From assembly GCF_900142765.1 (NCBI RefSeq), contig NZ_FRCB01000003.1, forward strand, positions 372,001 through 436,000: a stretch of DNA of 64,000 nt, written 5' to 3'. Below are positions 8,627-16,393 of the stretch, piece by piece. Both the position numbers and the translations under genes were made by a program. A model generated the notes under the pieces. It saw only the letters and a list, made by a program, of their open reading frames with translations, was not told where the DNA came from and ran no database searches. The DNA comes from Roseovarius litoreus (GTDB lineage: Bacteria > Pseudomonadota > Alphaproteobacteria > Rhodobacterales > Rhodobacteraceae). How positions within the stretch are numbered: the first letter of the stretch is position 1; every line of letters begins with the position of its first letter.

Positions 8627-10039
8627 TCAGAGTGGTGCGATCTTCGGCCAGGGGTGCGCCGCTTCGAAATGCGCCGCCAGTCCGAGCACGAGATCATCCT
8701 CGAGCCTGCGTCCGGCGATCTGCAGGCCGACGGGCAGCCCCTCGTCGCAGAGCCCGCACGGCACCGAGATGACCGGGTGTCCTGTCATGTTCATCGGGTA
8801 GGTCAGGAACCAGCCGATCAGCGGATTGACCGGCTGTCCCGAAATATCCGACGGCGGGCCGCCTGACTGGGCAAAGGCGGTAACGCAGGTCGTGGGGCAG
8901 AGCAGGATATCGACCTTGTCAAAAAGCGCGGTCATGGCCTGCCATACGCGGTCACGGGTCTTGAGGGCCTTGCCGAAGCGCACCATGTCGATGGCGCGCC
9001 CTTCTTCGATCAGGGTTTGGACGACCGGTTCGAGAAGATCGAGATCGCCCGCGCCGAGTTCTCCATAAAGGCCCGCGACCTTGGCGCGCCAGAGATCGAG
9101 AAACGCCGCTTCGGTGTCCGGGGGCAGCGTCAGATCGGCCTCGACCACCTGACAGCCGAGGGTGGCGAACACTTCGGCACTCTTGCGACAGGCCCGCGCG
9201 ACATCGGCGCGCACGGGAAAGAGGCCGAGATCGGGGCTGAAGCCCACGCGAATGTCGCAAAGCGGTTTCTGCGCAAGACCGTTCGGTTGCTCGACCGGGA
9301 GCGAGAAGATGCCGCCAGCGGTGGGGCCGAGCATCGCGCGGTAAAGCAGATCGGCATCCGCCACGCTGCGCGCGATCGGTCCGTTGTGGAAATAGGGCGT
9401 GTGGCTGAAGAAGCTTTGCGCCACATCCGGCACCCGCCCGAAGGTGGGCTTGAAGCCCACCGTGCCGCAGATGCTGGCGGGAATTCGGATCGATCCGGCG
9501 CCGTCGCTGCCTTCGGCGAAAGGCACCAGCGCCGCCGCCACGGCCGCTGCCGACCCGCCGCTTGACCCTCCTGCGATCCGGTCGAGCCGCCAGGGGTTGG
9601 CCGTTGGGCCGAAGATCGCATTGTCGGTCACCGCCTTATGCCCGAATTCGGGCGTGTTGGTCTTGCCGAGGACAATCGCGCCCTGATCCTTGAGCCGGGT
9701 GACGAGGGCCGCATCCTCGGACGGGATCCAGTTTTCGAAAAGCCGCGAGCCGCGTGTCGTGCGGATGCCGGCGGTGGGCGTGAGGTCCTTGAGCACGATG
9801 GGCAGCCCCATGAGGCTGCGTCCTGCGCCAAGGCCCGCCGCGATGTCACGATCAAGCGCATCAGCCGTGTCCAGCGCGCGGTCGGCATCCAGCGTGCAGA
9901 TCGCGTTGATCGTGGGATTGTGCGTCTCGATCTTGTTGAGAAAGGCGCCAGTCACTTCGCGGCAGCTGATGCGCCGAGCCCGGATCAGCGCAGCAAGCTC
10001 CACGGCGGAAAGCTGGGTGATGTCATCGGTATGGGACAC
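8627..10039 (-). CDS. Amidase (amidase signature family)
   Basis: A 470-aa amidase-signature hydrolase that splits amides to a carboxylic acid and an amine or ammonia. The Ser-cisSer-Lys triad can be placed at Lys84 (IVLKDLTPTAG), Ser159 in GGSSGGSAA and Ser183 in GSDGAGSIRIPAS; the 24-residue spacing between the serines is standard. Its length is normal for the family and no signal peptide is visible. It lies 284 bases upstream of the TetR operon on the same strand and could supply an acid for CoA activation there, but no acyl-CoA ligase is present in the window. It may equally be independent; the substrate is unknown. Confidence 0.88.
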   Translation of the reverse strand: MSHTDDITQLSAVELAALIRARRISCREVTGAFLNKIETHNPTINAICTLDADRALDTADALDRDIAAGLGAGRSLMGLPIVLKDLTPTAGIRTTRGSRLFENWIPSEDAALVTRLKDQGAIVLGKTNTPEFGHKAVTDNAIFGPTANPWRLDRIAGGSSGGSAAAVAAALVPFAEGSDGAGSIRIPASICGTVGFKPTFGRVPDVAQSFFSHTPYFHNGPIARSVADADLLYRAMLGPTAGGIFSLPVEQPNGLAQKPLCDIRVGFSPDLGLFPVRADVARACRKSAEVFATLGCQVVEADLTLPPDTEAAFLDLWRAKVAGLYGELGAGDLDLLEPVVQTLIEEGRAIDMVRFGKALKTRDRVWQAMTALFDKVDILLCPTTCVTAFAQSGGPPSDISGQPVNPLIGWFLTYPMNMTGHPVISVPCGLCDEGLPVGLQIAGRRLEDDLVLGLAAHFEAAHPWPKIAPL

Positions 10040-10113
10040 GGCTTATCCTCGGGTTTTGGGATCGGGCACCTGTTGAACAGACGCCCCGCTCAGGTTTAGA
10101 CAGCGAGCAGGAT

Positions 10114-10323
10114 ATCACCAATGACCACATCTCTGACCAGCAGGACAACAACCGTATAGCCCATGATGTTGCGAATGCCCAAGCCCGCGATGGCCAGTAT
10201 GGGCACCGGTGTCACAACCGGACATGCATCACCCCCGAGCACCTGCAGATCGGCTCGCAGGCGGACAACAAGCGCGACGACTGGGAGAACTGGGCTTACG
10301 GGGTTGACCCGCACTTCCTCTGA
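10114..10323 (+). pseudogene. Remnant of an HNH endonuclease gene (C-terminal part)
   Basis: The frame ending at TGA 10321-10323 reads GHRCHNRTCITPEHLQIGSQ and continues ADNKRDDWENW. This is the C-terminal half of a small HNH nuclease: an H..C.N..C..P.HL metal-binding core followed by the G...DN..D helix common in phage and mobile-element HNH proteins. The sequence before it (about 10114-10170) in the same frame has no HNH N-terminal domain and no start codon with a ribosome binding site, so I read it as a decayed fragment. It lies just outside the putative island end at 10456 and may be a trace of an earlier insertion. Confidence 0.6.
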
Positions 10324-10455
10324 CCTTCGCGCGCAGGAGGGGCCACGCCGAGCCGACCTAGGCGTCACCCGAGCCACCCGTCGCGGGACACTTTCCGGGG
10401 CACTTTGGCCCGGGGGCAACCCGCGCGGCGCATCGGTTCAAGAATCGGGAGGAGT

Positions 10456-10472
10456 TGGCTGGGGTGGTAGGA
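10456..10472 (+). repeat. 17-base direct repeat of the tRNA-Gln 3' end (putative att site)
   Basis: TGGCTGGGGTGGTAGGA here is identical, in the same orientation, to 27306-27322, the 3' end of tRNA-Gln (CCA plus acceptor and T-stem). Identity stops exactly at both sides. Tyrosine-recombinase islands leave just such a 3' tRNA fragment at the end far from the intact tRNA. Confidence 0.7.
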
Positions 10473-10567
10473 ACTGCTCTGCTCCCCAACACTGATAGAA
10501 GCCCGGGTTGGCTCGAGAATGATCGAATAAACGGCGAGTTTCGAAATATCTTGAAAAATGGACATGG

Positions 10568-10605
10568 ACAGATGTGTTGCAATTCATGCTATCTGCAACA
10601 TCTGT
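10568..10605. promoter_or_regulatory. Inverted repeat upstream of the TAXI TRAP operon
   Basis: ACAGATGTGTTGCA (10568-10581) and TGCAACATCTGT (10594-10605) are complementary apart from a 2-base bulge, with 12 bases between them. They sit about 100 bases before the TRAP binding-protein start and could be an operator or a leader hairpin. No known regulator motif is assigned. Confidence 0.45.
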
Positions 10606-10705
10606 AGCGAGCGAACGCAATTAGAGACAGACGATCCTGAGCATTCGTAAGATACGCTCCGACATTCTCATGCTGGAGTTTCAGTTAAACATCGAGGGAG
10701 AGAAC

Positions 10706-11701
10706 ATGACGACGACACTTTTCAAAGTCGTGGCACTTGGGACTACCATCACGGCGGGAGCCGTTTTTGCCGACACCACTCAAGACCGCACGGGCTGGCC
10801 CGAAGGATTCACGGTTGGCACGGCATCACAGGGTGGCACCTATTTCGCCTATGGTTCGGGCTGGGCGAGCCTTGTTGCCGAAGAGCTTGGCCTGACCGGT
10901 GGCGCCGAAGTGACCGGTGGCCCGATGCAGAATATGGCGCTGGTGCATACCGGCGAAGCCCAGTTCGGCATGACGACCATGGGACCGGCGGCAGAATCGC
11001 TGGCAGGCACCAACCCGATCGCACCGGGTCTGCAGATGACCAACGCATGTGCCATGTTCCCGATGTATCAGACGCCGTTCAGCGTAACCGCTCTGTCCTC
11101 GTCGGGCATCACGTCGGTTTCCGAAATCCCCGCCGGTGCGCGCATCGGCTTTGGTCCCGCGGGATCGACCTCGGACACCTATTTTCCGCGCATGATGGAA
11201 ACGCTCGGCGTCGAGTTCGAGCGCCGCAACGGCGGTTGGGGCGATCTTGGCAGCCAGCTTCAGGACGGTCTTCTGGACGTGATCGCCTTCGCGGCGGGCG
11301 TGCCGGTGCCGGCGGTGTCGCAGCTTGAAGTGCAGACCGACGTGAACATCATCGAATTCACCGAAGAAGAGCAGGCCAAGCTGCTCGAGGCCTTCCCGGT
11401 TTCGGAATTCGAGATCGCGGCGGACATCTATACCACGCTCGAGGCACCGGCGCGGTCCGTGTCGATGTGGAACTTCGCGGTCGCCAATTGCGATCTGCCC
11501 GCAAGCTTCGTGAAGGCCACCGTCGATGTGGTGATGTCGGATAACGAGCGGATGATGAACATTCACCGCGCCGCCCGGTCGACGCTGCCCGAGAACTGGG
11601 ACAAGAACAAGGTCATGAAATGGCACCCGGGTGCTGCGGAATGGTTCAAGGAAAACGCCGGAGCCGACATTCCGGACGACATGATCCATTCGGCGATGTA
11701 A
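10706..11701 (+). CDS. TRAP transporter solute-binding protein, TAXI family
   Basis: A 331-aa periplasmic binding protein of the TAXI family, the substrate-capturing part of a TRAP transporter. A signal peptide covers residues 1 to about 22 (FKVVALGTTITAGAVFA, then DTTQ). The mature start FTVGTASQGGTYFAYGSGWA is the defining T-A-x-x-G-G-T-Y element. Later segments (GEAQFGMTTMGPAAE; RIGFGPAGSTSDTYF) also match. ATG 10706 is preceded by GAGGGAGAG, which decides the start against ATG 10670. The fused permease follows 100 bases downstream behind a strong hairpin. TAXI proteins are linked to glutamate, other dicarboxylates and uncharacterised acids; the ligand is unknown here. Confidence 0.9.
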   Translation: MTTTLFKVVALGTTITAGAVFADTTQDRTGWPEGFTVGTASQGGTYFAYGSGWASLVAEELGLTGGAEVTGGPMQNMALVHTGEAQFGMTTMGPAAESLAGTNPIAPGLQMTNACAMFPMYQTPFSVTALSSSGITSVSEIPAGARIGFGPAGSTSDTYFPRMMETLGVEFERRNGGWGDLGSQLQDGLLDVIAFAAGVPVPAVSQLEVQTDVNIIEFTEEEQAKLLEAFPVSEFEIAADIYTTLEAPARSVSMWNFAVANCDLPASFVKATVDVVMSDNERMMNIHRAARSTLPENWDKNKVMKWHPGAAEWFKENAGADIPDDMIHSAM

Positions 11702-11724
11702 TATCCAATAAGTGACCCAACAAA

Positions 11725-11754
11725 GCGCCGTGCCCCTTCGGTGGGGCGCGGCGC
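11725..11754 (+). promoter_or_regulatory. Strong intercistronic hairpin between TRAP binding protein and permease
   Basis: A 12-bp stem, GCGCCGTGCCCC (11725-11736) / GGGGCGCGGCGC (11743-11754), with one G-U pair and a TTCGGT loop. No T-run follows. Such hairpins usually stabilise the upstream mRNA or partly terminate, so that the binding protein is made in excess over the permease. Confidence 0.65.
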
Positions 11755-11801
11755 ATCCGTATAAAAGAAGGCAAAAGCCGCAGCACGAGGGAAGAGTTGA
11801 C

Positions 11802-14069
11802 GTGTCGGACGAAAGATCAGAAATTGTCGAACCCGTTATTGCAGAAGGCGTCGACCAGGAACCGGTCGAACCCAATCGCAGACAATTCACCGGCCTGATG
11901 GCCAAGTTTGCGGCATTTCTCGCCATCGTCTATGCGGCGTTCCACATGGCGGCGCTGAACGGTGTTTCGATATCCGACTATACCGGGATCGATCTGCCGC
12001 TTCTGCCTCAGTTTCCCATGGAAACCTGGAATTTCCGCGTCGTGCATATCGCCGGGGCACTGGTTCTGGGGTTTCTCATGTTCGCCGCATACAGGGTGAA
12101 CACGGATGACGACCCGCGTGAGACACCAATCCTGCGCCTGACGGGTTATGCTCTGCTGATCCCCGTTGCGATCGCGGCCTGGACCGTGGTCCAGTTCCTT
12201 TTGCGGCTCAACAGTGGCGAGCTGCCCGTCATGGGGGGCTTGGTGACATGGCCCGCCTTTCCCGGAACAGAGGTCTACGCGCAAGAACTTTGGTGGTATG
12301 GCACACCGCTCTTGATCGCCACGTTCGGGGCCATCATCCTGAGCTGGTTCGAGCGCAGCAAGCCACAAACTATGGCAGCCTCGGATATAGTCATGGCGTT
12401 GTGCGGCGTTCTCGTGGCGCTCTACCTCGTTGCGATCTATTCGACCGCGGCGCGCAATTCGGTCGGCACGTCCTTCGTGCCCATCGGCGTGGCTTTTGCC
12501 GCGACGGCCGGCTCCGCCCTGATCCTCGAGCTGACGCGGCGGGTGGCCGGGCTTGCGCTGGTCATCATCGCCGGCGTGTTTCTTGCCTATACCTTCACCG
12601 CGCATCTGCTGCCCGGGGTCCTTGCCGTTCAGAGCGCCTATACCTGGCAGCGCTTTTTCGGCCATGTCTATTCCGACGCGGGCATTCTCGGACCGACTAC
12701 TGCGGTCAGTTCGACCTATATCATCCTCTTCATCATCTTCGCGGCTTTCCTGCAGGCCTCGAAAGTTGGTGATTACTTTGTGAACTTTGCTTTCGCCGCG
12801 GCAGGGCGCGCGCGCGGTGGCCCGGCCAAGGTGGCGATTTTTGCATCGGGCCTCATGGGTATGATCAACGGCACATCGGCGGGCAATGTCGTGGCCACAG
12901 GCTCGCTCACGATCCCGTTGATGAAAAAGGTCGGCTACCATAGACGAACCGCCGGCGCGATCGAGGCGGCCGCCTCGACCGGGGGGCAAATCATGCCGCC
13001 GATCATGGGTGCGGGCGCCTTCATCATGGCCGAGATCACTGGCATTCCCTATACCGAGATCGCATTCGCGGCGATCATCCCCGCCGTGCTTTACTTCGTG
13101 TCGATCTATTTCATGGTCGACTTCGAGGCCGCAAAGCTGGGCATGCGCGGCATGCGCGAGGACGAGCTTCCCAAGCTCAAGGAGATGATCAAGCGGGTTT
13201 ACCTGTTCATCCCGATCATCATCCTGATCGTGGCGCTTTTCCTTGGATATTCGGTCATCCGTGCCGGCACGCTGGCCACGATTTCGGCGGCGGTCGTCAG
13301 TTGGCTGACACCGGTGCGCATGGGGCCGCGCGCCATCGTCAAGGCGCTCGAGCTTGCGGGCCTCATGTCGATCCAGATCATCGCCGTCTGTGCCGCGGCC
13401 GGTATCATCGTAGGCGTCATCAGCCTGACCGGCGTCGGCGCGCGCTTCTCGGCACTGCTGCTGAACCTGGCGGGCCTGAGCCAGCTTCTGGCGCTTATGT
13501 TCGCGATGTGCATCGCGATCCTTCTGGGTATGGGGATGCCGACCACCGCCGCCTATGCCGTTGCCGCCTCGGTGGTGGCGCCCGGTCTGATCGAGATCGG
13601 AATTCCACCGCTGACGGCACATTTCTTCGTCTTCTACTTCGCGGTCGTCTCGGCCATCACACCGCCTGTGGCCTTGGCGTCCTATGCGGCGGCCGGCATT
13701 TCGGGCGGCAACCCGATGTCGACCTCGGTTGCCTCGTTCAAGATCGGCATCGCAGCGTTCATCGTGCCCTTCATGTTCTTCTACAACAGTGCGCTCCTGA
13801 TGGATGGCGGCACCTTCGAAATCCTGCGTGCAGGGGCCACGGCGATCTTCGGGGTCTTCCTGCTGAGCGCAGGGGTCCAGGGATGGTTCATCGGCGCGCG
13901 TCCGGCATGGTTCCTGCGTGCCGGGCTGATCCTGGCGGCGCTGTTCATGATCGAAGGCGGGGTTATCACGGACCTGATCGGCATTGGGGCGGCGCTGGCG
14001 GTGTTCTTCGTGCAAAAGGTGCTTGCCCCACCGCCTGATGCACAGCTCGACGTTCGAGGAATGGACTGA
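11802..14069 (+). CDS. TRAP transporter permease, fused small and large membrane subunits
   Basis: About 755 aa with a short acidic N-terminus, roughly four membrane helices (small-subunit-like part, to about residue 130), then a long DctM-like part with a dozen or more helices. INGTSAGNVVATGSLTIPLM, AAASTGGQIMPPIMGAGAF and GMGMPTTAAYAVAASVVAP are hallmark DctM/TAXI-permease segments. It imports the ligand of the adjacent TAXI protein using an ion gradient. I prefer GTG 11802 (VSDERSEIVEP) because GAGGGAAGAG lies just before it; the longer frame from 11712 runs through the intercistronic hairpin. A soluble insertion near residue 475-490 (KLKEMIKRVY) separates two helix blocks. It forms an operon with 10706-11701. 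Confidence 0.9.
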   Translation: MSDERSEIVEPVIAEGVDQEPVEPNRRQFTGLMAKFAAFLAIVYAAFHMAALNGVSISDYTGIDLPLLPQFPMETWNFRVVHIAGALVLGFLMFAAYRVNTDDDPRETPILRLTGYALLIPVAIAAWTVVQFLLRLNSGELPVMGGLVTWPAFPGTEVYAQELWWYGTPLLIATFGAIILSWFERSKPQTMAASDIVMALCGVLVALYLVAIYSTAARNSVGTSFVPIGVAFAATAGSALILELTRRVAGLALVIIAGVFLAYTFTAHLLPGVLAVQSAYTWQRFFGHVYSDAGILGPTTAVSSTYIILFIIFAAFLQASKVGDYFVNFAFAAAGRARGGPAKVAIFASGLMGMINGTSAGNVVATGSLTIPLMKKVGYHRRTAGAIEAAASTGGQIMPPIMGAGAFIMAEITGIPYTEIAFAAIIPAVLYFVSIYFMVDFEAAKLGMRGMREDELPKLKEMIKRVYLFIPIIILIVALFLGYSVIRAGTLATISAAVVSWLTPVRMGPRAIVKALELAGLMSIQIIAVCAAAGIIVGVISLTGVGARFSALLLNLAGLSQLLALMFAMCIAILLGMGMPTTAAYAVAASVVAPGLIEIGIPPLTAHFFVFYFAVVSAITPPVALASYAAAGISGGNPMSTSVASFKIGIAAFIVPFMFFYNSALLMDGGTFEILRAGATAIFGVFLLSAGVQGWFIGARPAWFLRAGLILAALFMIEGGVITDLIGIGAALAVFFVQKVLAPPPDAQLDVRGMD

Positions 14070-14605
14070 GGCCTCCGTTTAAATGGCACGTGTAACGGTG
14101 GTGTTTGCTCCGGGTTTTTCACGAAAATGGCGACGTGTTTGGAATGCTTTCAAGCATTTCAAACACTTATCAGTCTCTGCTGGTCAAGGGAGGGAACGCA
14201 TTGCCCGAGCAGGCTCTCACCCAAGCAGCACAGCTTGACGCAATGGCGCGGTTTGACATGAGAAATCCAAAACCGGCGAACCAGAGGCCATTGCCGATAC
14301 TGCTTTCGCGTTCTAGACGCCGAGCCTCAAGGCCTGCGGTCCGTATCGTTTCAGCGCATAGTGATCGAGATTGAGATTAAGGTCAGGAGAAGTATTGCTT
14401 CAGAATTGTCTATGAACGTCCGAAGCCACTTCTTTCACGGTCCGACCCACTGTCTCAAGACCATTGCCGCCGCCTTGGCTAGCTACGCGAACGAAACCAC
14501 CGTTCGACTTAGGTTTTCGAATGTCCGCCTTGTTTCTAGGAACTATGGACAACATATCTGTTCGTGAATTTCTGCGCAGGGGCTTCTTTAAGGCAGGTAT
14601 GCTGT
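14070..14605. other. Intergenic region with one hairpin
   Basis: About 535 bases. Apart from the inverted repeat at 14137-14164 I recognise nothing. The frames at 14105-14374 and 14361-14567 have no ribosome binding site and no familiar motif. Confidence 0.5.
14137..14164 (+). terminator. Hairpin downstream of the TRAP permease
   Basis: GTTTGGAATGCTT (14137-14149) / AAGCATTTCAAAC (14152-14164), 13 bp with one mismatch and a two-base centre. There is no T-run after it on either strand, so termination is only a guess; an operator is also possible. Confidence 0.4.
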
Positions 14606-14941
14606 ATGACCCAATCCTTTGATCGCCTCGTGGAGCGTCAAATCCAAAAGGTGCTGGCGGAGGGCAAACTGCGCGGTCTCAAAGGTGAGGGGAAGCCGCT
14701 GCCCGATCGCTCAGGCGAGGCTTTTACCGACATGGCAACAGCAGTGGCAGTTCGAATAATGGCCGAAGCAGGCGCACTGCCCGAGGAGTTCAAAATCAAG
14801 AAACTGCTGGACGCAGCAAAGCAAAGCTACAGGGAAGCTGAAGGCGAGGATGCCAGACGCATTGCAATGGCCCTAATCGCTGACCTTCAGCAGCGTTACA
14901 ACATAGCGGTCGAGGCAAGGCGTAGGTTTATGGGGAATTAG
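14606..14941 (+). CDS. DUF1992 domain protein (DnaJ-homologue C28-like)
   Basis: A 111-aa soluble protein made almost entirely of the DUF1992 (DNAJC28 conserved) domain: VERQIQKVLAEGKLRGLKGE, then GKPLPDR, then a helical ADEA-type stretch (MATAVAVRIMAEAGALPEEF) and a basic C-terminal helix. Bacterial members such as YhdN are short, of unknown function, and lack a J domain, as here. I chose ATG 14606 (MTQSFDRLV) since the family begins with an F-D-x-L-V-E motif; the upstream frame MNFCAGASLRQ is not conserved. It stands alone inside the putative island. Confidence 0.85.
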   Translation: MTQSFDRLVERQIQKVLAEGKLRGLKGEGKPLPDRSGEAFTDMATAVAVRIMAEAGALPEEFKIKKLLDAAKQSYREAEGEDARRIAMALIADLQQRYNIAVEARRRFMGN

Positions 14942-15624
14942 ACTGACTCGGCCACTCATCTAAGGCTTGCATCAGCTCGTCCAGCTCTGCGAAATCAGAG
15001 ATAGCCTTGCTGAAGAGCATGTCCTTCGTGAACAGCTGTTGGCCGCCACATCCACGTCTTTACCTTTCAACTGACTTCAAAGATGATGAACGTGCATGTG
15101 ATGCGCGTCATTCTCGCCTCGATCATCCTGCGAGATGCGCGAGATGGTCATGAAGGTTTTCAGACGGAAGGCGTGGAACTTTATGCACGCTTTCGTTCAT
15201 AGCGGGAAGGCTGGGTGCAGGCGATAGTGCCCGCCGCGATAGGCTATGCGTTTATGCCATAATTTTCCGTCAGCCTTCCCGGTTTGATACAACGCCCGTT
15301 CGTGGAACCCGAGGTTGAACGCCAGGCTGCAGCCATGACGGTCCCTGGCCGAAAATTTTCTCCAGGACTGAGTTCTTTCATGCGAACGGCGAACAGGTTC
15401 ACCCGGCCTGACTGAACGCGTTGCAGGGCAGGGCGCGGTTTGGACCGCTCACGACAGTAGAAGCGTTCGCGCTTTGGGAAGCGTTGCAGCGGCCAGTCCG
15501 ATTTCACCCTGTTTCACAGACAGCGAGTGTAGATCAACCGCGTCATAACAGTAAGCCGTTCGTATTGCCTTGAGGTATACTTGAATTCGGAAGCACCCGC
15601 TCTAGGTGTAATTCCGGGGGCGTC
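14942..15624. other. Gene-free stretch holding a degenerate repeat copy
   Basis: It contains copy 1 of the dispersed repeat (14964-15131). An open frame at 15244-15507 (minus, 87 codons, RFPKRERFYCRERSKPRPAL) is rich in Arg, has no ribosome binding site and looks like decayed or chance sequence. I see no intact gene. Confidence 0.5.
14964..15131 (-). repeat. Dispersed degenerate repeat, copy 1
   Basis: About 168 bases roughly 75-80% identical by eye to 23326-23496, in the same orientation. Read on the minus strand, one frame gives LFTKDMLFSKAISDFAELDE, matching LFTNDMLLSKAIFDFAAKLD in copy 2; the copies differ by an in-frame 3-base indel. Both carry stop codons upstream in that frame. This looks like a duplicated remnant of an unidentified coding sequence. 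Confidence 0.6.
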
Positions 15625-15721
15625 ATGGACAAGAACGCAAAGCCGACATCACAGAGTGGGTTCAAGTCGTTGAGCCCACTGACCAAGCACGAATTCTCAC
15701 GTCAAAAAAATCCGAGACGCA

Positions 15722-16381
15722 GTGGCGCGCTGTGGGTCAGGTATTCACCTGATCGACCCGACGACCGGTGTGAACCTGCCAACAGGATTGAAGAGTTCCG
15801 ATTTCGTCGTTCTGGCCAGCTCTGATTATCACCAGATTTGTACCACGGCGAGCCATCTCGATCAGGCGCAGGGGAGAATACCTGCGGTCATCTACTTGCC
15901 AAAATATGACGAAGTGGCCGAGTTGTTGGGGCTTCGCCTCGGAGTGTATGACGTGGTTCATCACAGGATGAGCACCGGGGTGATCAAGGAACGCATCACG
16001 GCGGCGCAAAGCCTTCACATTCACGGCACTGGACCACTTTCCTCACGAATGGGTGTGGAAAGTGCCGTCGCCGGTCCGCATATCGACGTCGACATTCAGA
16101 ACCAGCATCTTTTGGTAGAAGGGCGAAAGATCAGTCTTACCCCTGCTGAAACCAAGATTGTCGAAGTTTTGTGGAACAGCCGGGACAGTCTGATCAGCAG
16201 AGAGGATTTGGCCAAAGCCTTGGACCCGAACATGCCCAAGGCCAAAAGTCGAGTGATCGACAGTCACATCAAGCGGATCAGAACCAAACTTCTGGATGCC
16301 GGTATCTCGAAGCATTTGATCACATCCGTATATGGCAGCGGATACAAGATGGTCTGCGAACAACGTCTAGGTCCAAGCTGA
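15722..16381 (+). CDS. OmpR-type winged-helix regulator with degenerate receiver-like N-terminus; possible N-terminal frameshift
   Basis: The C-terminal part (about residues 130-212) is a clear OmpR/PhoB winged helix: ISLTPAETKIVEVLWNSRD, then LISREDLAKAL, a recognition helix SRVIDSHIKRIRTKLL, and the wing SVYGSGYKMV. The N-terminal part alternates strands and helices like a receiver domain (DFVVLASSD, PAVIYLPKYDEVAELL, YDVVHHRMS) but lacks the Asp/Lys phosphorylation set. GTG 15722 is the only in-frame start. However, in-frame codons just upstream read KKIRDAVARCG like a real helix, and another frame with an ATG at 15625 runs into a run of seven A (15703-15709). Losing one A would join them into a longer protein of about 250 aa. 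Its partner gene follows after 12 bases. Confidence 0.75.
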   Translation: MARCGSGIHLIDPTTGVNLPTGLKSSDFVVLASSDYHQICTTASHLDQAQGRIPAVIYLPKYDEVAELLGLRLGVYDVVHHRMSTGVIKERITAAQSLHIHGTGPLSSRMGVESAVAGPHIDVDIQNQHLLVEGRKISLTPAETKIVEVLWNSRDSLISREDLAKALDPNMPKAKSRVIDSHIKRIRTKLLDAGISKHLITSVYGSGYKMVCEQRLGPS

Positions 16382-16393
16382 AAAGTCGGACGC

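Larger units (their letters stand above)
10040..10705. other. Gene-poor junction: HNH remnant, putative att site and TRAP promoter region
   Basis: There is no intact gene here. From left to right: an HNH nuclease remnant (10114-10323), GC-rich sequence without recognisable content, the 17-base copy of the tRNA-Gln 3' end (10456-10472), then a visibly more AT-rich segment from about 10500 with an inverted repeat (10568-10605) upstream of the TRAP binding-protein gene. The change in composition right after 10472 fits an island boundary. Confidence 0.6.

Noticed and set aside
10430-10480. A second tRNA gene at the left copy of the 17-base repeat
   Set aside because: Only the 3' acceptor/T-stem part is present; no D-arm or anticodon arm can be folded around it.
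11817-14015. 732-codon minus-strand frame opposite the TRAP permease
   Set aside because: Antisense of a clear membrane protein and highly charged throughout; no start signal.
15244-15507. 87-codon minus-strand frame between the repeat copy and the regulator
   Set aside because: No ribosome binding site, Arg-rich composition and no recognisable family; possibly decayed sequence.
15625-15825. Separate 66-codon gene ahead of the winged-helix regulator
   Set aside because: Better explained as the frameshifted N-terminus of the regulator; the part after the A7 run looks random.
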